Part shown: positions 15,796-25,701 of the stretch, one piece after another
How the letters are laid out: each line of letters starts with the position of its first letter
Position numbering within the stretch: the stretch's first letter is position 1
Origin: Sphingomonas sp. IC081
GTDB taxonomy: Bacteria; Pseudomonadota; Alphaproteobacteria; Sphingomonadales; Sphingomonadaceae
DNA: 64,000 bases
Reading direction: 5' to 3'
Assembly (NCBI RefSeq): GCF_006874585.1
Contig: NZ_CP029762.1
Location: forward strand, 943,607-1,007,606
Notes under the pieces: generated by a model
What the model was told of the DNA's origin: nothing
Database searches by the model: none
The model's input: the letters and a program-made list of their open reading frames with translations, nothing else
Program-made: the position numbers and the translations under genes

Positions 15796-17211
15796 TCAGC
15801 GGCTGCTGCCGACCCGGATCACGCCAACGCCGTGATCGATGGCGATGGTCGTGCCGTAAGGCTGCGACAGCGCCTGCAGCCGCGCCAGGATCCGCGCGCC
15901 GGTGGCCGCGTCCGCCATGTGCGGCACCCCGCGTCCCGCCCCGCTGGCATTCACGCCGAGATCGACCGGATAGAGCCGCACTTCGTCCAGCCGGCCGTCG
16001 CGGTAGTGGGCCGTGGCGATCACCGTCTCGTAGAGGGCGGGATCCGAGAACTCCTTGGCATTGCGCGCGGCGAGCAGTTCGGGCGTGGTCACGCTGCCGG
16101 GGGTGACGCCGAACTGGTCGTACATGTCGGCCGGCACGTCATCGAGCGAGTTGTTCATCATCGCGAAGTTGCCCAGCGAATAGAAGATCGGCTTGCCCTT
16201 GTAGATCTCGATCCCGCGCAGCTGGTGCGGGCCGTGGCCGACGTAGACGTCGGCGCCCGCATCGATGGCCTGATGGGCAAGGCCCTGCGCGAACCCGGCC
16301 GGGGTCCTGCTGGCATTGCCCGGCTCGTGGTTGTGCAGCGAGAACACCGCAAAGTTGCCGTTTTCCTTGGCCTGGCGCACCGCCAGCAGGTTGGCGGCAA
16401 CGTCCTTCTGGTTGAGATCGTACTCGATCTTCATCGGCGAGACGGCATCGGCGGCAACCCGGTACTCGCGGCCCTTGAGCTTCACCGGCGCACCCTCCCT
16501 GGTGCCCGCGAGGCGCGCCAGCACCGCAAGGTCGGCCTGCGAAACGAGGCCGACTTCGGTGCTGCGGATGGTGTTCGCGCCGCCGCGGCCCGGCACTTGC
16601 CCCAGCGGATCGGCGGCGGGCGACATCGGCGTGAACGTGGTCGTCGCCGAGACCAGGCCGATGCGGCCATGGCCGCCGTCGTAGTAGGCCGGAGCGCGCG
16701 CGGCGCTCATCGAGCGGCCCGTCCCGGCATGGACGACATGGGCATCGTCGAGCAGGGCCAGCGTGTCGATCATGCCTTCCACGCCCCAGTCGGTCGCGTG
16801 GTTGTTGGCGTGGCCGACGATGTCGATGCCCATGGCGGCAACGTCGGCAGGGACCTTGGGATCGGCAAGCATCCAAGTGCCGCCGGATTCGGCCTGCGGC
16901 GATCCCTTGAAGGTCTTGAGATCGAGCGCGGTGGTCTCGAAGTTGCCGAACGTCACATCGGCGCCGCGCAGCAGGCGCAGCATGTCGGGAGACTGCTTTT
17001 CGAGCGTCGCCAGCATCGGGCGCAAGTAGATCAGATCACCCACGGCGGCAAAAGTGAAGTCCCCGGCGATCGGCGTGCTGGGCACGGCGGCGACCGGCGG
17101 CAGGGTGCCGCCCTCTTCTTCTTCTTCCGCAAGCGCGGGCATGGCGATGGCAGCGAAGGCGGCGGCTCCGGCAACAAGAAAGGCGCGCAAGGCGCGGCGG
17201 CGGATCGGCAT
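15796..17211 (-). CDS. CapA family protein (PGA_cap metallophosphatase-like)
   Basis: 471 aa, ATG start, with an export signal (RRRALRAFLVAGAAAFAAIAMPALA) followed by a run of acidic residues (EEEEEGG). The body has the CapA/poly-gamma-glutamate capsule family signatures: FAAVGDLIYLRPM, FGNFETTALD, GHANNHATDWG, VGHGPHQLRGIEIYKGKPIFYSLGNFA. The fold is calcineurin-like, with D/N/H residues in those blocks as probable metal ligands. The family includes CapA of Bacillus capsule export, but in Gram-negatives the role is usually unknown; no PgsB/C genes are nearby. Probably periplasmic or inner-membrane associated. Not obviously in an operon with the two-component genes 100 bp upstream. Confidence 0.87.
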   Translation of the reverse strand: MPIRRRALRAFLVAGAAAFAAIAMPALAEEEEEGGTLPPVAAVPSTPIAGDFTFAAVGDLIYLRPMLATLEKQSPDMLRLLRGADVTFGNFETTALDLKTFKGSPQAESGGTWMLADPKVPADVAAMGIDIVGHANNHATDWGVEGMIDTLALLDDAHVVHAGTGRSMSAARAPAYYDGGHGRIGLVSATTTFTPMSPAADPLGQVPGRGGANTIRSTEVGLVSQADLAVLARLAGTREGAPVKLKGREYRVAADAVSPMKIEYDLNQKDVAANLLAVRQAKENGNFAVFSLHNHEPGNASRTPAGFAQGLAHQAIDAGADVYVGHGPHQLRGIEIYKGKPIFYSLGNFAMMNNSLDDVPADMYDQFGVTPGSVTTPELLAARNAKEFSDPALYETVIATAHYRDGRLDEVRLYPVDLGVNASGAGRGVPHMADAATGARILARLQALSQPYGTTIAIDHGVGVIRVGSSR

Positions 17212-17310
17212 GATGGATGTCCCCTTGGGCTGGCCCGATAATGGCGGTGCCTCAGGGGGTATCGACGGCGGCTGACATGAACCTGTCGCGCCCTTGTCAC
17301 TCTGTGCAAT

Positions 17311-18819
17311 TCATGCAGCTTCGGCGCGGAACTCCACCACGGCGCAGAGCCCCTGCCCGGTGCGCCCGTCCGCCAGCGTGAGCCGCGCGCCGAGCCGGTC
17401 GGCCAGGGCGCGGGCGATCGGCAGGCCGAGGCCGGTGCCGAAAGCCTGGCTTTGCCCCCTGACGCGGTAAAAGCGCTCCCACACCCGCTCGCGCTCTGCC
17501 GCCGGGATGCCGGGGCCGGTGTCGTCGATCTCGACAAAGGCATGGCCGCCGCGCCGGCCGAGGTGGACCGCGACCGCGCCGCCGGGCCGGTTGTAGCGGA
17601 TCGCATTGTCCAGCAGGTTGCCGATCAGCTCGGCGGCAAGGCGGGGCTCGCCCATGGCCGTTACCGTGCCGTCGCTCTCGTTTTCGTAACTGATGTCGAT
17701 GTGCGCGGGCGCCTGCGCGGCGCGGTCCGCCGTGACGGAAGCGGCGACGCCCGAGAGGTCGAAAGGCTGCAGCAGCGTGCCTTCCTGATCCTCGCTGCGG
17801 GCCAGCGAAATCAGCTGGCGCAGCAGTTGCTCCAGCGAATCGATGGAATGCGGAATATCCTGAAGCGCGGCCTGCCCTTGCGGCGATTCCGGGCCGTAGC
17901 GATCCAGCACGTCGAGCTGCACGCGCGCCACCGCCAGCGGCGTGCGCATCTGGTGCGAGGCATTCGAGGTGAACTGCCTCAGCGAATCCGCCGCCTTGTC
18001 GAGCCGCGCCATCAGCCCGTTGAAGGCCGCCACGAAAGGCCGCATCTCCACCGGCGCGGTTTCCGGCGCCTGCAGGCGGAACGCGGGCGAGGCGTCATGG
18101 CGGGCCTGCTCGACCTGCCGGGTCATGTCGAGCAACGGGCGCAGGCCCCAACGGATCGCCCACCAGAACAGCACGCCGGTCACCAGCAGGGCCGCCAATC
18201 CGATCAGCAGCACGCGTAGCGCAAAGTTCTGCTCATAAGCAGCGCGGTCGTCCACATAGTCGGCAATCTGGATGACCACGAGACCGGGCTCTCCGGCGGC
18301 GCGGCGCACTTCGGTGGCGATACGCACCGGTTTGCCGTGGAGCATGCCATCCCGCAGGTAGGCGGCCTGCGTCACCGCCGCCGCATCGGCCGGTTCCAGA
18401 TAGCCGCGGATCAGGCGGTTTTCGCGATAGGCGTTGTAGAACGTCGCAGGCGCATGCCGGTCGATCACGCCGTCCCATTGCGGGGTGTAGTCCGCCGGCG
18501 GCAGCAGCGCCGGATCGCCGGAAATGACCTTGCGGCCGCTATAGACGCTGTAATGCACGACCGGACGGGCCCGGCGCTTGAGCAGGTGGATCGCCAGCGG
18601 CACCAGCCTTTCGCGCTCGCCGGGCGGACTGTTGTAGGCAAGGCTGAGCGTCCGCACCGAGCCGATCAGCACGCGGTCCACGGTATCGGATTCGGTATTG
18701 CGCGTGACCAGCACCGTCACCACGCCGAAAAACAGCACCAGCGCGGCCAGCGGCAGCATCACCGCGCCGGTAAGCCGCAGCCGCAGCGAAGGCGCCTGCT
18801 GGGAACGGACGTGCAACAT
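17311..18819 (-). CDS. Two-component sensor histidine kinase (TctE/QseC-like)
   Basis: 502 aa. Two membrane helices (about 15-37, LTGAVMLPLAALVLFFGVVTVL, and about 185-205, LRVLLIGLAALLVTGVLFWW) flank a periplasmic sensor of about 150 residues resembling the 2CSK_N domain. After a HAMP-like linker come the HisKA phospho-acceptor SNASHQMRTPLAVARVQLDVL, the N-box ELIGNLLDNAIRYN, and the G1/G2 ATP-lid boxes DTGPGIP and GTGLGLPIARAL. It autophosphorylates and passes phosphate to the regulator encoded 16 bp upstream. The signal is unknown; TctE relatives respond to carboxylates, QseC relatives to metals or catechols. Confidence 0.9.
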   Translation of the reverse strand: MLHVRSQQAPSLRLRLTGAVMLPLAALVLFFGVVTVLVTRNTESDTVDRVLIGSVRTLSLAYNSPPGERERLVPLAIHLLKRRARPVVHYSVYSGRKVISGDPALLPPADYTPQWDGVIDRHAPATFYNAYRENRLIRGYLEPADAAAVTQAAYLRDGMLHGKPVRIATEVRRAAGEPGLVVIQIADYVDDRAAYEQNFALRVLLIGLAALLVTGVLFWWAIRWGLRPLLDMTRQVEQARHDASPAFRLQAPETAPVEMRPFVAAFNGLMARLDKAADSLRQFTSNASHQMRTPLAVARVQLDVLDRYGPESPQGQAALQDIPHSIDSLEQLLRQLISLARSEDQEGTLLQPFDLSGVAASVTADRAAQAPAHIDISYENESDGTVTAMGEPRLAAELIGNLLDNAIRYNRPGGAVAVHLGRRGGHAFVEIDDTGPGIPAAERERVWERFYRVRGQSQAFGTGLGLPIARALADRLGARLTLADGRTGQGLCAVVEFRAEAA

Positions 18820-18835
18820 GGCCCCTTGCGTCAGC

Positions 18836-19501
18836 TCAGGCCGCCTCGATCATGTAGCCGAGCCCGCGCACGGTGCGGATCGCCGGGCCGGACGGCAGCA
18901 GCTTGCGGCGCAGGCGGCCGACGTAGACTTCCAGGGCATTGGGGGTGACGGCATCGTCGAAGGCGAAGACTTCGGCCGAGAGGCGCTCCTTGGGAATGAC
19001 CTTGCCGGGGCGGCCCATCAGCGTTTCCAGCACCGCCAGTTCGCGGCGGCGCAGATCGATCACGCTGTCGTCGAGCGAGACGGTGCGGCTCGACCGGTCG
19101 AACACCAGGGTGCCGATGCGCAGCACCGGATCCGGCGTGCCCTGGCTGCGGCGGACCAGCGCGCGGATGCGCGATTCGAGTTCGCGCGGGTCGAACGGCT
19201 TGGCCATGTAGTCGTCGGCGCCGCGGTCGAGCCCGTTGATCCGGTCGTCGACCATGTCCCGCGCGGTGAGGATGAGCACCGGGGTCAGCGCGCCGCGTGC
19301 CCTGAGCCGCGAAAGCACGTCGAGTCCGTCGATGTCGGGCAGCCCCAGGTCGAGGATTATCGCGGCATAAGGCTCGGCCCCGGCCAGTTGCAGCGCGTCT
19401 TCCCCGCTGTCCAGGCGGTCGACCGAAAAGCCGGCCGCCTCCAGCGAGGCGGCGACGCCGCGCGCCAGCCGTTCGTCGTCTTCAACCAGCAACAAACGCA
19501 T
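18836..19501 (-). CDS. OmpR-family response regulator (TctD/QseB-like)
   Basis: 221 aa. The receiver domain has acidic pocket EDD at residues 7-9, phospho-acceptor Asp51 in IILDLGLPD, Thr in ILTARD and Lys in AKPFDPRELESR. The winged-helix DNA-binding domain (about 125-220) contains the LRRRELAVLETLM and DDAVTPNALEVYVGRLRRKL helices. It is co-transcribed with the downstream kinase. It is transcribed divergently from a secreted serine hydrolase; the gap between them carries a TGTCA-N6-TGACA inverted repeat that may be its binding site, so it may control the hydrolase/TonB receptor pair. Confidence 0.92.
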   Translation of the reverse strand: MRLLLVEDDERLARGVAASLEAAGFSVDRLDSGEDALQLAGAEPYAAIILDLGLPDIDGLDVLSRLRARGALTPVLILTARDMVDDRINGLDRGADDYMAKPFDPRELESRIRALVRRSQGTPDPVLRIGTLVFDRSSRTVSLDDSVIDLRRRELAVLETLMGRPGKVIPKERLSAEVFAFDDAVTPNALEVYVGRLRRKLLPSGPAIRTVRGLGYMIEAA

Positions 19502-19595
19502 CAGAAATTCCCCAGATTGCGACCCGTCTCCCTCCCCCGAGGATGTGATATTTCGCCATGCATGGCTCTACGCATAACAAATGCCAAGCCCTTAC

Positions 19596-19659
19596 GTCAG
19601 GTTCTTGCAATTGATTGCACAAAAGCTTGACGCTGGGCGCATATGTCAGGTTCATGACA
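19596..19659. promoter_or_regulatory. Candidate regulator-binding repeats in divergent promoter region
   Basis: GTCAGGTTC occurs twice on the same strand, at 19596-19604 and 19645-19653. The second copy is embedded in the inverted repeat TGTCA-GGTTCA-TGACA (19644-19659). These lie in the 243-bp gap between the divergent response regulator and serine hydrolase genes, which otherwise holds no gene that I can see. Binding by the neighbouring OmpR-type regulator is an inference. Confidence 0.35.
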
Positions 19660-19744
19660 GCGGAGCGCTCTAGCTCTCCCCCTCGAACGCAACACCGCCT
19701 GCGCCCTGCGCGGCGGGTTGCGGGATCGAAGGGGATCTTGCGAC

Positions 19745-21394
19745 ATGAAGTTGAGCCTGACGCCGATTGCCGGCGTGATGACTGCCATTGGTCTTTCCAG
19801 CGTTGCCCATGCAGCGCCCGCCGCCACTCCGGCCGCCGCTCCGGCCGCCGCTCCAGCCTCTGCGGCCCAGATCGCCGCCGTCGACACCCTCTTCGCCCGC
19901 TGGAACCATCAGGATACGCCGGGCTGCGCGGTTGCCGTCTCGCGCGGCGGGCAGGTCATTGCAGAGCGCGTCTACGGCATGGCCAGCCTCGAACTGGGCG
20001 TGCCGGCCCGGCTCGATTCGATCTACGAAGCGGGTTCCGATTCCAAGCAGTTCACCGCCGCCGCCACCTTGATGCTGGCCCGCGAGGGCAAGCTCTCGCT
20101 CGATGACGACATCCGCAAGTATATGCCGGAAATGCCGGACTACGGCGCGCCGATCACGATCCGCCACCTGCTGCACCACACCAGCGGCCTGCGCGACTGG
20201 GGCTCGGTCGCCGCGATCGAGGGCTGGCCGCGCAACAGCCGCACGGCCGACAATCAGGACATGCTCGGCATCCTGGTCCGACAGAAGGAACTGAACTACG
20301 CCCCCGGCGCGCACTACCTCTACAGCAACAGCAACTTCAACCTGCTGGCGATCATCGTCCAGCGCGTAAGCGGCCAGTCGCTGACGGACTTCACGCACGA
20401 CCGCATCTTCGTGCCACTGGGCATGACCCACACCCGCTGGCGCGACGACCACGGCGATGTCGTGGCGGGCCGCACCGGCGCCTACGACTTCGACAAAGGC
20501 CTCTATCGCAACGATCAGGTGATCGAGGACGCCTATGGCAACGGCGGGTTGCTCACCACCGTGGGCGATCTGGTGAAGTGGCAGGCGGCGCTCGACGACG
20601 ACCGCTTCGGCCCCGGCTTCACCGAGGCAATGCAGCAACCCACCACGCTGAACGACGGCACCCGCATCGCCTATGCCCTGGCGCTGGTGAACCTCGACCA
20701 CAATGGCGAGCAGGAAGTCAGCCACTCGGGCTCGACCGGCGGCTACCGCGCCTGGATGGCGCGCTATCCGGGGCAGAAGCTCGCCGTCTCGCTGCTGTGC
20801 AACGGCGGCAATGCCGATACGCCGACGCTGGGCCGCGCCGTCGCCGACGTGTTCCTGCCCGCCTTCAAGGCAAGGCCCTACACGCCCAAGGCGCCGCTGC
20901 CGACCGGCCTCTACGCCGATGGCATGACCGGCTTCCCGATCCGCTTCGCCGCCGATTCGCAAGGCCAGCTCACCGCCGATGGCCGTCCGCTGGTGGCGGT
21001 AAGCGCAGGCCGCTGGGCGCTGCGCGAGGACATTTTCGCCTTTACGAAATCCGGCCTCGTCCGCGAAAACCGCGAGGGCGAGCGCATCCCCTACCGCAAG
21101 GTCGAGCAGGTCACCGCCTTCGATCCGAAGGACTACACCGGCCGCTTCTGCGGCGTCGACACCGGCGGCTGCCTGACCTTCCGCCAGCAGGGCGATGCGC
21201 TGGTCTATGACGGTCCGCGCTGGTCCGGCCGCCCGCTGACGGTGACGTACGCCGACGTCTTCACCGGCGACGCGCTGCCGCAGTCTTCCGCCGTCACCGT
21301 CAAGTTCAAGCGCGATGCCAGCGGCAAGGTAACCAGCCTGCGCTTCGGCGAAAGCCGTGCCTACGACGTCGAATTCCGCCGCGCCGAAGGCTGA
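19745..21394 (+). CDS. Secreted serine hydrolase, class C beta-lactamase/penicillin-binding fold
   Basis: 549 aa from ATG 19745. An export signal (MKLSLTPIAGVMTAIGLSSVAHA) is followed by an Ala/Pro-rich linker (PAATPAAAPAAAP). The beta-lactamase-type active site is readable: S98-x-x-K101 in GSDSKQFT, the YSN motif in HYLYSNSNF, and a third-strand HSGSTGG motif. The domain ends near residue 375; the last ~170 residues form a C-terminal beta-rich extension seen in D-aminopeptidase/esterase-type family members. It acts in the periplasm on peptides, D-amino-acid-containing peptides or esters; true beta-lactamase activity is not implied. It is followed 73 bp downstream by a TonB-dependent receptor, suggesting it may process the receptor's imported ligand. 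Confidence 0.85.
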   Translation: MKLSLTPIAGVMTAIGLSSVAHAAPAATPAAAPAAAPASAAQIAAVDTLFARWNHQDTPGCAVAVSRGGQVIAERVYGMASLELGVPARLDSIYEAGSDSKQFTAAATLMLAREGKLSLDDDIRKYMPEMPDYGAPITIRHLLHHTSGLRDWGSVAAIEGWPRNSRTADNQDMLGILVRQKELNYAPGAHYLYSNSNFNLLAIIVQRVSGQSLTDFTHDRIFVPLGMTHTRWRDDHGDVVAGRTGAYDFDKGLYRNDQVIEDAYGNGGLLTTVGDLVKWQAALDDDRFGPGFTEAMQQPTTLNDGTRIAYALALVNLDHNGEQEVSHSGSTGGYRAWMARYPGQKLAVSLLCNGGNADTPTLGRAVADVFLPAFKARPYTPKAPLPTGLYADGMTGFPIRFAADSQGQLTADGRPLVAVSAGRWALREDIFAFTKSGLVRENREGERIPYRKVEQVTAFDPKDYTGRFCGVDTGGCLTFRQQGDALVYDGPRWSGRPLTVTYADVFTGDALPQSSAVTVKFKRDASGKVTSLRFGESRAYDVEFRRAEG

Positions 21395-21467
21395 CGCCCT
21401 CCTCCCATTTTTCACCAGGACAGCCGCTCAGGGGCGGCCGGACAAACTCAACAAGGGGTCCACAAAA

Positions 21468-24173
21468 ATGCGTGATTATAACCGCAAGTTCCGCCAGTTT
21501 CTGACCGGGGGCACTGCCGCCCTCGGTGTGACCATCGCGCTTGCCCAGCCCGCCATGGCGCAGGAGAGCGTTCAAAATTCGGCGTCTGCCGATGAAGCCA
21601 GCGATGCCGGCTCCGCCATCGTCGTCACCGGCTCGCGCATCGACCGCAAGGGCTTCGACGCGCCGACGCCGACCACTGTCGTGGGCGAGACCGAACTGCG
21701 CCTCGGCGCCCGTCCCAGCATCGCGCAGGTCCTGAACGACCTTCCCCAGTTCCGCGCCACCCAGACCCCGGCCAGCACGGTCGCCAACACCAACTCCAGC
21801 GCCTCGGCGATGGACCTTCGCGGCCTTGGCGTCACCCGCACGCTGACGCTGCTCAACAACCGCCGCTTCACCGGCGCGGCCGACCTCAACACCATTCCCC
21901 AGGGCCTGGTGAAGCGCGTCGACGTCGTCACCGGCGGTGCCTCGGCGGCGTGGGGTTCGGGCGCCATCGGCGGCGTCGTCAACATCATCCTCGATGACGA
22001 GCTCGAAGGCCTCACCATCGGCGCGCAGAACGGCATCTCCTCGCGCGGGGACGGCTACCGCTACAGCTTCGACGGCACATTCGGCACCAGGTTCGCAGGC
22101 GGCCGCGGCCACTTCATGATCGGCGCCGAATACCAGAACGACGAAGGCATTCTCGACCGCAACTCGCGCAAGAACGTCGGCAGCGCGAACCTGTTCTCGC
22201 CGGTCGGCGGCGACCATGCCTATATCCTCGTGCGCGACGTCAACGCGTCCAACACCAGCCTCGGCGGCCTGATCACCTCGGGCACGCTCAAGGGCCAGAC
22301 CTTCAACGCGGACGGCACCCTGCGCGCCTTCCAGTACGGCAGCCAGATCAGCGGCACCACCATGGTCGGCGGCGAGGGCGTTGCCACCAACGACGAATAC
22401 GCCCTCACCAACCCCTACCAGCGCGTGAACTCCTACGCCCGCGCCAGCTTCGAGGTGGGCGACGCCACCTTCTGGGCAGACGGCAGCTACAGCCGCATCT
22501 GGGCCAGCTATCCCTTCTATGCGGAAAGCGGCACTTACACGATCTCGGCCGCCAACCCCTACCTTTCGGACACGATCCGCAGCCAGCTTGCCGCCGCGGG
22601 CGAAACCAGCATCAAGGTCGGCCGCGTGTTCGAGGACTACGGCTACCGCAACTTCGACTACTACCGCCAGAACGTGGAAGGCGCGATCGGCGTGGACGGC
22701 AGCTTCGCCGACGGCAAGTGGCGCTACAGCGCCTATTACAGCCACGGCGAAATGCGCAACATGCAGAGCTACCACAACCAGATCACCGGCACGAACCTGA
22801 CCAACGCGCTGGATGCGGTGACGGATTCCAGCGGCAACATCGTCTGCCGCGTGGCGCTGACCGACCCGGATACCGCCTGCGCCCCGCTCAACATCCTGGG
22901 CACCGGCACTGCCAGCCAGGCCGCCATCGACTATGTCTTCGGCAACACCGCCCGCGCCGTCTACACCACCAAGCTGGACTCGATGGGCGGCAGCCTGCGC
23001 GGCGATCCGTTCTCGACCTGGGCGGGCCCGGTCTCGATCGCGGTCGGCGCCGAAGCGCGCTGGGAAGAACAGGTGACCAGCGGCCTTGACGCGGTTTCCG
23101 CCGCCAAGGGCTTCAGCCGCTTCAACTTCTCGCCGCTCAACGGCGGCTTCAACGTGCAGGAGTTCTTCGGCGAAGTCGCCGTGCCGCTGCTCGACCAGCC
23201 GTTCAGCAAGCTCGATGTCAACGGTGCGGCGCGCTACAGCCACTACAGCACCAGCGGCGGCATCTGGTCGTGGAAGCTGGGCCTGACCGACCGCATCTTC
23301 AACAACCTGCTGCTGCGCGTCTCGCGTTCGCGCGACATCCGCTCGGGCAGCCTCAGCGAACTGTTCACCACCACCACCACGAGCTTCTCGACCGTGGCGG
23401 AGAACGGCAACACCTACTCGGTCACCCGCTACGGCGGCGGCAATGCCGACCTGAAGCCCGAAATCGGCAGCACGCTGACGCTGGGCGCGGTGTTCACGCC
23501 CTCGTTCCTGCCGGGCTTCAACCTCTCGGTCGACTACTACAACATCAAGCTGCGCGACGCGATCACCTCGCTGGGTGCCCAGGACATCGTCTCGGGCTGC
23601 GACAACGGCAATACCTCGCTGTGCAGCCAGATCGTGCGCGATGGCTCCGGCGCGCCGACCACGATCTACACCACCTACATCAACCTGGCCGAATACAAGA
23701 CCAAGGGCATCGACATCGAGGGCACCTACCAGTTCCCGCTGAGCACGATCGCCGCGAACCTGGGCGGCAACCTGCGCCTGCGCGGCCTTGCCACCTATGT
23801 TCCCAAGGTCCTGATCAACGACGGCACCACCACCGTGGACCGCGCGGGCGACGTCGGCGACAACGTCAGCTTCGGCACCCCGCACTGGCGTGCCAGCGGC
23901 ATCGTCACCTACACGAGCGACACGTTCTCGCTCGACACCCGCGTGCGTTATGTCGGCGGCGGCAAGTTCAACCATGCGCTGGACATCGCCAACAACGACA
24001 TCTCGGCCCGCGTCTACGTCGACCTCGGCGCACAGGTGAACATCGACAAGTTCACCCTCTTCGCCAACGTCAACAACCTGTTCGACCGCGATCCGCCGCT
24101 GACCACTTACGGCGCGATCCACTACGACACCATCGGCCGCTATTTCACCATGGGTGCCAAGGTTCGTTTCTGA
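21468..24173 (+). CDS. TonB-dependent receptor (sphingomonad oligopeptide/glycan-type)
   Basis: 901 aa from ATG 21468, preceded by AAGGGG. Export signal FLTGGTAALGVTIALAQPAMA, then the plug opening SAIVVTGSRIDRKGFDAPTPTTVVG and the plug core LGVTRTLTLLNNRRFTG...IPQGLVKRVDVVTGGASAAWGSGAIGGVVNI, which are hallmarks of the large sphingomonad/Xanthomonas receptor class. The barrel ends in GAKVRF with a C-terminal Phe. Located directly after the serine hydrolase, probably on the same transcript, and flanked on both sides by two-component systems. The imported ligand is unknown; peptide-derived compounds are plausible from the hydrolase context. Confidence 0.93.
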   Translation: MRDYNRKFRQFLTGGTAALGVTIALAQPAMAQESVQNSASADEASDAGSAIVVTGSRIDRKGFDAPTPTTVVGETELRLGARPSIAQVLNDLPQFRATQTPASTVANTNSSASAMDLRGLGVTRTLTLLNNRRFTGAADLNTIPQGLVKRVDVVTGGASAAWGSGAIGGVVNIILDDELEGLTIGAQNGISSRGDGYRYSFDGTFGTRFAGGRGHFMIGAEYQNDEGILDRNSRKNVGSANLFSPVGGDHAYILVRDVNASNTSLGGLITSGTLKGQTFNADGTLRAFQYGSQISGTTMVGGEGVATNDEYALTNPYQRVNSYARASFEVGDATFWADGSYSRIWASYPFYAESGTYTISAANPYLSDTIRSQLAAAGETSIKVGRVFEDYGYRNFDYYRQNVEGAIGVDGSFADGKWRYSAYYSHGEMRNMQSYHNQITGTNLTNALDAVTDSSGNIVCRVALTDPDTACAPLNILGTGTASQAAIDYVFGNTARAVYTTKLDSMGGSLRGDPFSTWAGPVSIAVGAEARWEEQVTSGLDAVSAAKGFSRFNFSPLNGGFNVQEFFGEVAVPLLDQPFSKLDVNGAARYSHYSTSGGIWSWKLGLTDRIFNNLLLRVSRSRDIRSGSLSELFTTTTTSFSTVAENGNTYSVTRYGGGNADLKPEIGSTLTLGAVFTPSFLPGFNLSVDYYNIKLRDAITSLGAQDIVSGCDNGNTSLCSQIVRDGSGAPTTIYTTYINLAEYKTKGIDIEGTYQFPLSTIAANLGGNLRLRGLATYVPKVLINDGTTTVDRAGDVGDNVSFGTPHWRASGIVTYTSDTFSLDTRVRYVGGGKFNHALDIANNDISARVYVDLGAQVNIDKFTLFANVNNLFDRDPPLTTYGAIHYDTIGRYFTMGAKVRF

Positions 24174-24196
24174 ACCACCCGGATGAAGCGTGAGGG

Positions 24197-24224
24197 ATGG
24201 CGGCCTTTCGGGGCCGCCATTTCT
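24197..24224 (+). terminator. Intrinsic-type terminator after TonB receptor
   Basis: Perfect 9-bp stem ATGGCGGCC / GGCCGCCAT (24197-24205 and 24212-24220) with a TTTCGG loop, followed by TTCTT, 24 bp after the receptor stop codon. Confidence 0.7.
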
Positions 24225-24275
24225 TCGCTCCAGACGCCGCGCGGGCTTGCCCAGCAAGTTTGACGCACGTTGATA

Positions 24276-25688
24276 TTACGTGCGGCAGCCCCCTCGGGGA
24301 AGCCGAAGATTGGCCTCCAGCCCACCCCCGGACCGGTTGCGCAGCCAGAGCGTGCCTTGATGGGCCGCGGCAATATCGCGGGCGATGCTCAAGCCCAGGC
24401 CGACGCCGCCGGACGCCACGTTCCGGGAATCCTCCTGCCGGTAGAACGGTTCGAACACCAGGTCGAGCGCCTCCTCCGGTATGCCCGGCCCCCTGTCCTG
24501 CACCGTGATGGCGATGTATGCGGGACTTGCTGAAACCACGATCTGCGCGCTGCCGGCATAGCGCAGCGCGTTCTCAACCAGATTGCCGATGCAGCGCCGC
24601 AACCCGTTCGGAAACCCGGCGATCCTGCCGTTGGCCGATCCGCTCAGCGTCACCGCCGCCCCATGGTCGCGCAAGTTCGCGACCATTTCCCCCAGCATCA
24701 CGTCGAGATCGATATCTCCGGTCAATTCCTCATCGGCGCCGCCTTTCATGAAGGACAGCGTTGCATCGACCATCTCCTCCATTTCGACCAGATCCTTGCG
24801 GAAACCCGCCTTCTGCGCCTCGTCAGGCAGCATTTCGGTGCGCAGCCGCAGGCGCGTGATGGGGGAGCGCAAATCGTGCGACACGGCGGCCAGAAAGCGG
24901 GTGCGCTCCTCTATATGGCCCACCACCTTCTGCTGCATGGCGTTGAATGCCTCGGCGGCGCGGCGCACCTCGCGCGGGCCCGAGGTTTCCAGCGGCGGGC
25001 TGTGAATGTCGCGCCCCAGCGCCTCGGCCGCATCGGCCATGCGTTTCAGCGGCGTCATCGACAGCCGCACAGCGAACCAGGTCAGCAGCCCGACGATCAG
25101 GATGCGCAGGGCATAGATGCGCACCACATAGTCGGCGATGGTCCCGACCCGGTCCAAGTCGGCCCCGTTCTCATCCTCATGCCCCTCGGCCAGCAACCAG
25201 GGATCGTCGGGATCGCAGCGGACGGCGACGCGAAATTGCGCGGCCGGTTCCTGCGCGGACAGCATCGCCCAAGTGTTCGCGGGCCGCCCGCGGTCGTCCA
25301 GCAATTGCGCACTGATGACCCTCACCTCCACCGGTCGGCCCAAGTGCACGCGCATCGTGTGCTGAAGCAGCGCGGACGAGCGCTGCACGTCCTGCACCCC
25401 AGCTTGCGGCGCCGGCAGGTGCGGGGCGAAGCGCAGCGAAAGGCCCGGCGCCTGAAGCGCCGCCATCAATTCGGCGCGGTCGCCGGGCGGGCGGGCCTCC
25501 AGCAGGCGCAGGGCGTCGGCCACACGCGTGGCGAAAACGCGCGCCGGGATCTCCAGCATCTGGCGGCGGCGGCTTTCGAACCAGATGGTGCTGGTCAGCA
25601 ACTGGGCGAGCAGGAGCCCGGCGACAAGGATGCCGGCAATCCGCGCCGACAGCGAGGCGGAGCGATTGCCCTTGCGGAAAATCGGCAT
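24276..25688 (-). CDS. Two-component sensor histidine kinase (EnvZ-like)
   Basis: 470 aa from ATG 25688, 13 bp after the regulator stop. The first helix (ARIAGILVAGLLLAQLLTSTIWF) and a second at about 155-175 (VRIYALRILIVGLLTWFAVRL) bracket a periplasmic domain; a HAMP-like segment follows. Catalytic core: H-box FLAAVSHDLRSPITRLRLR, N-box GLRRCIGNLVENALRYAG, then QDRGPGIPEE and GVGLGLSIARDIA. The gene overlaps nothing and is translated after its response regulator. The signal is unknown; the TonB receptor gene divergent from the regulator is a likely target of the pair. Confidence 0.9.
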   Translation of the reverse strand: MPIFRKGNRSASLSARIAGILVAGLLLAQLLTSTIWFESRRRQMLEIPARVFATRVADALRLLEARPPGDRAELMAALQAPGLSLRFAPHLPAPQAGVQDVQRSSALLQHTMRVHLGRPVEVRVISAQLLDDRGRPANTWAMLSAQEPAAQFRVAVRCDPDDPWLLAEGHEDENGADLDRVGTIADYVVRIYALRILIVGLLTWFAVRLSMTPLKRMADAAEALGRDIHSPPLETSGPREVRRAAEAFNAMQQKVVGHIEERTRFLAAVSHDLRSPITRLRLRTEMLPDEAQKAGFRKDLVEMEEMVDATLSFMKGGADEELTGDIDLDVMLGEMVANLRDHGAAVTLSGSANGRIAGFPNGLRRCIGNLVENALRYAGSAQIVVSASPAYIAITVQDRGPGIPEEALDLVFEPFYRQEDSRNVASGGVGLGLSIARDIAAAHQGTLWLRNRSGGGLEANLRLPRGGCRT

Positions 25689-25701
25689 CAGCGCGCCCCG
25701 T

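Noticed and set aside
21306..24257. A 983-codon open frame antisense to the large TonB receptor
   Set aside because: Same GC-skew artefact; low-complexity V/A/G/D product with no recognisable domain, and the receptor frame is unequivocal.
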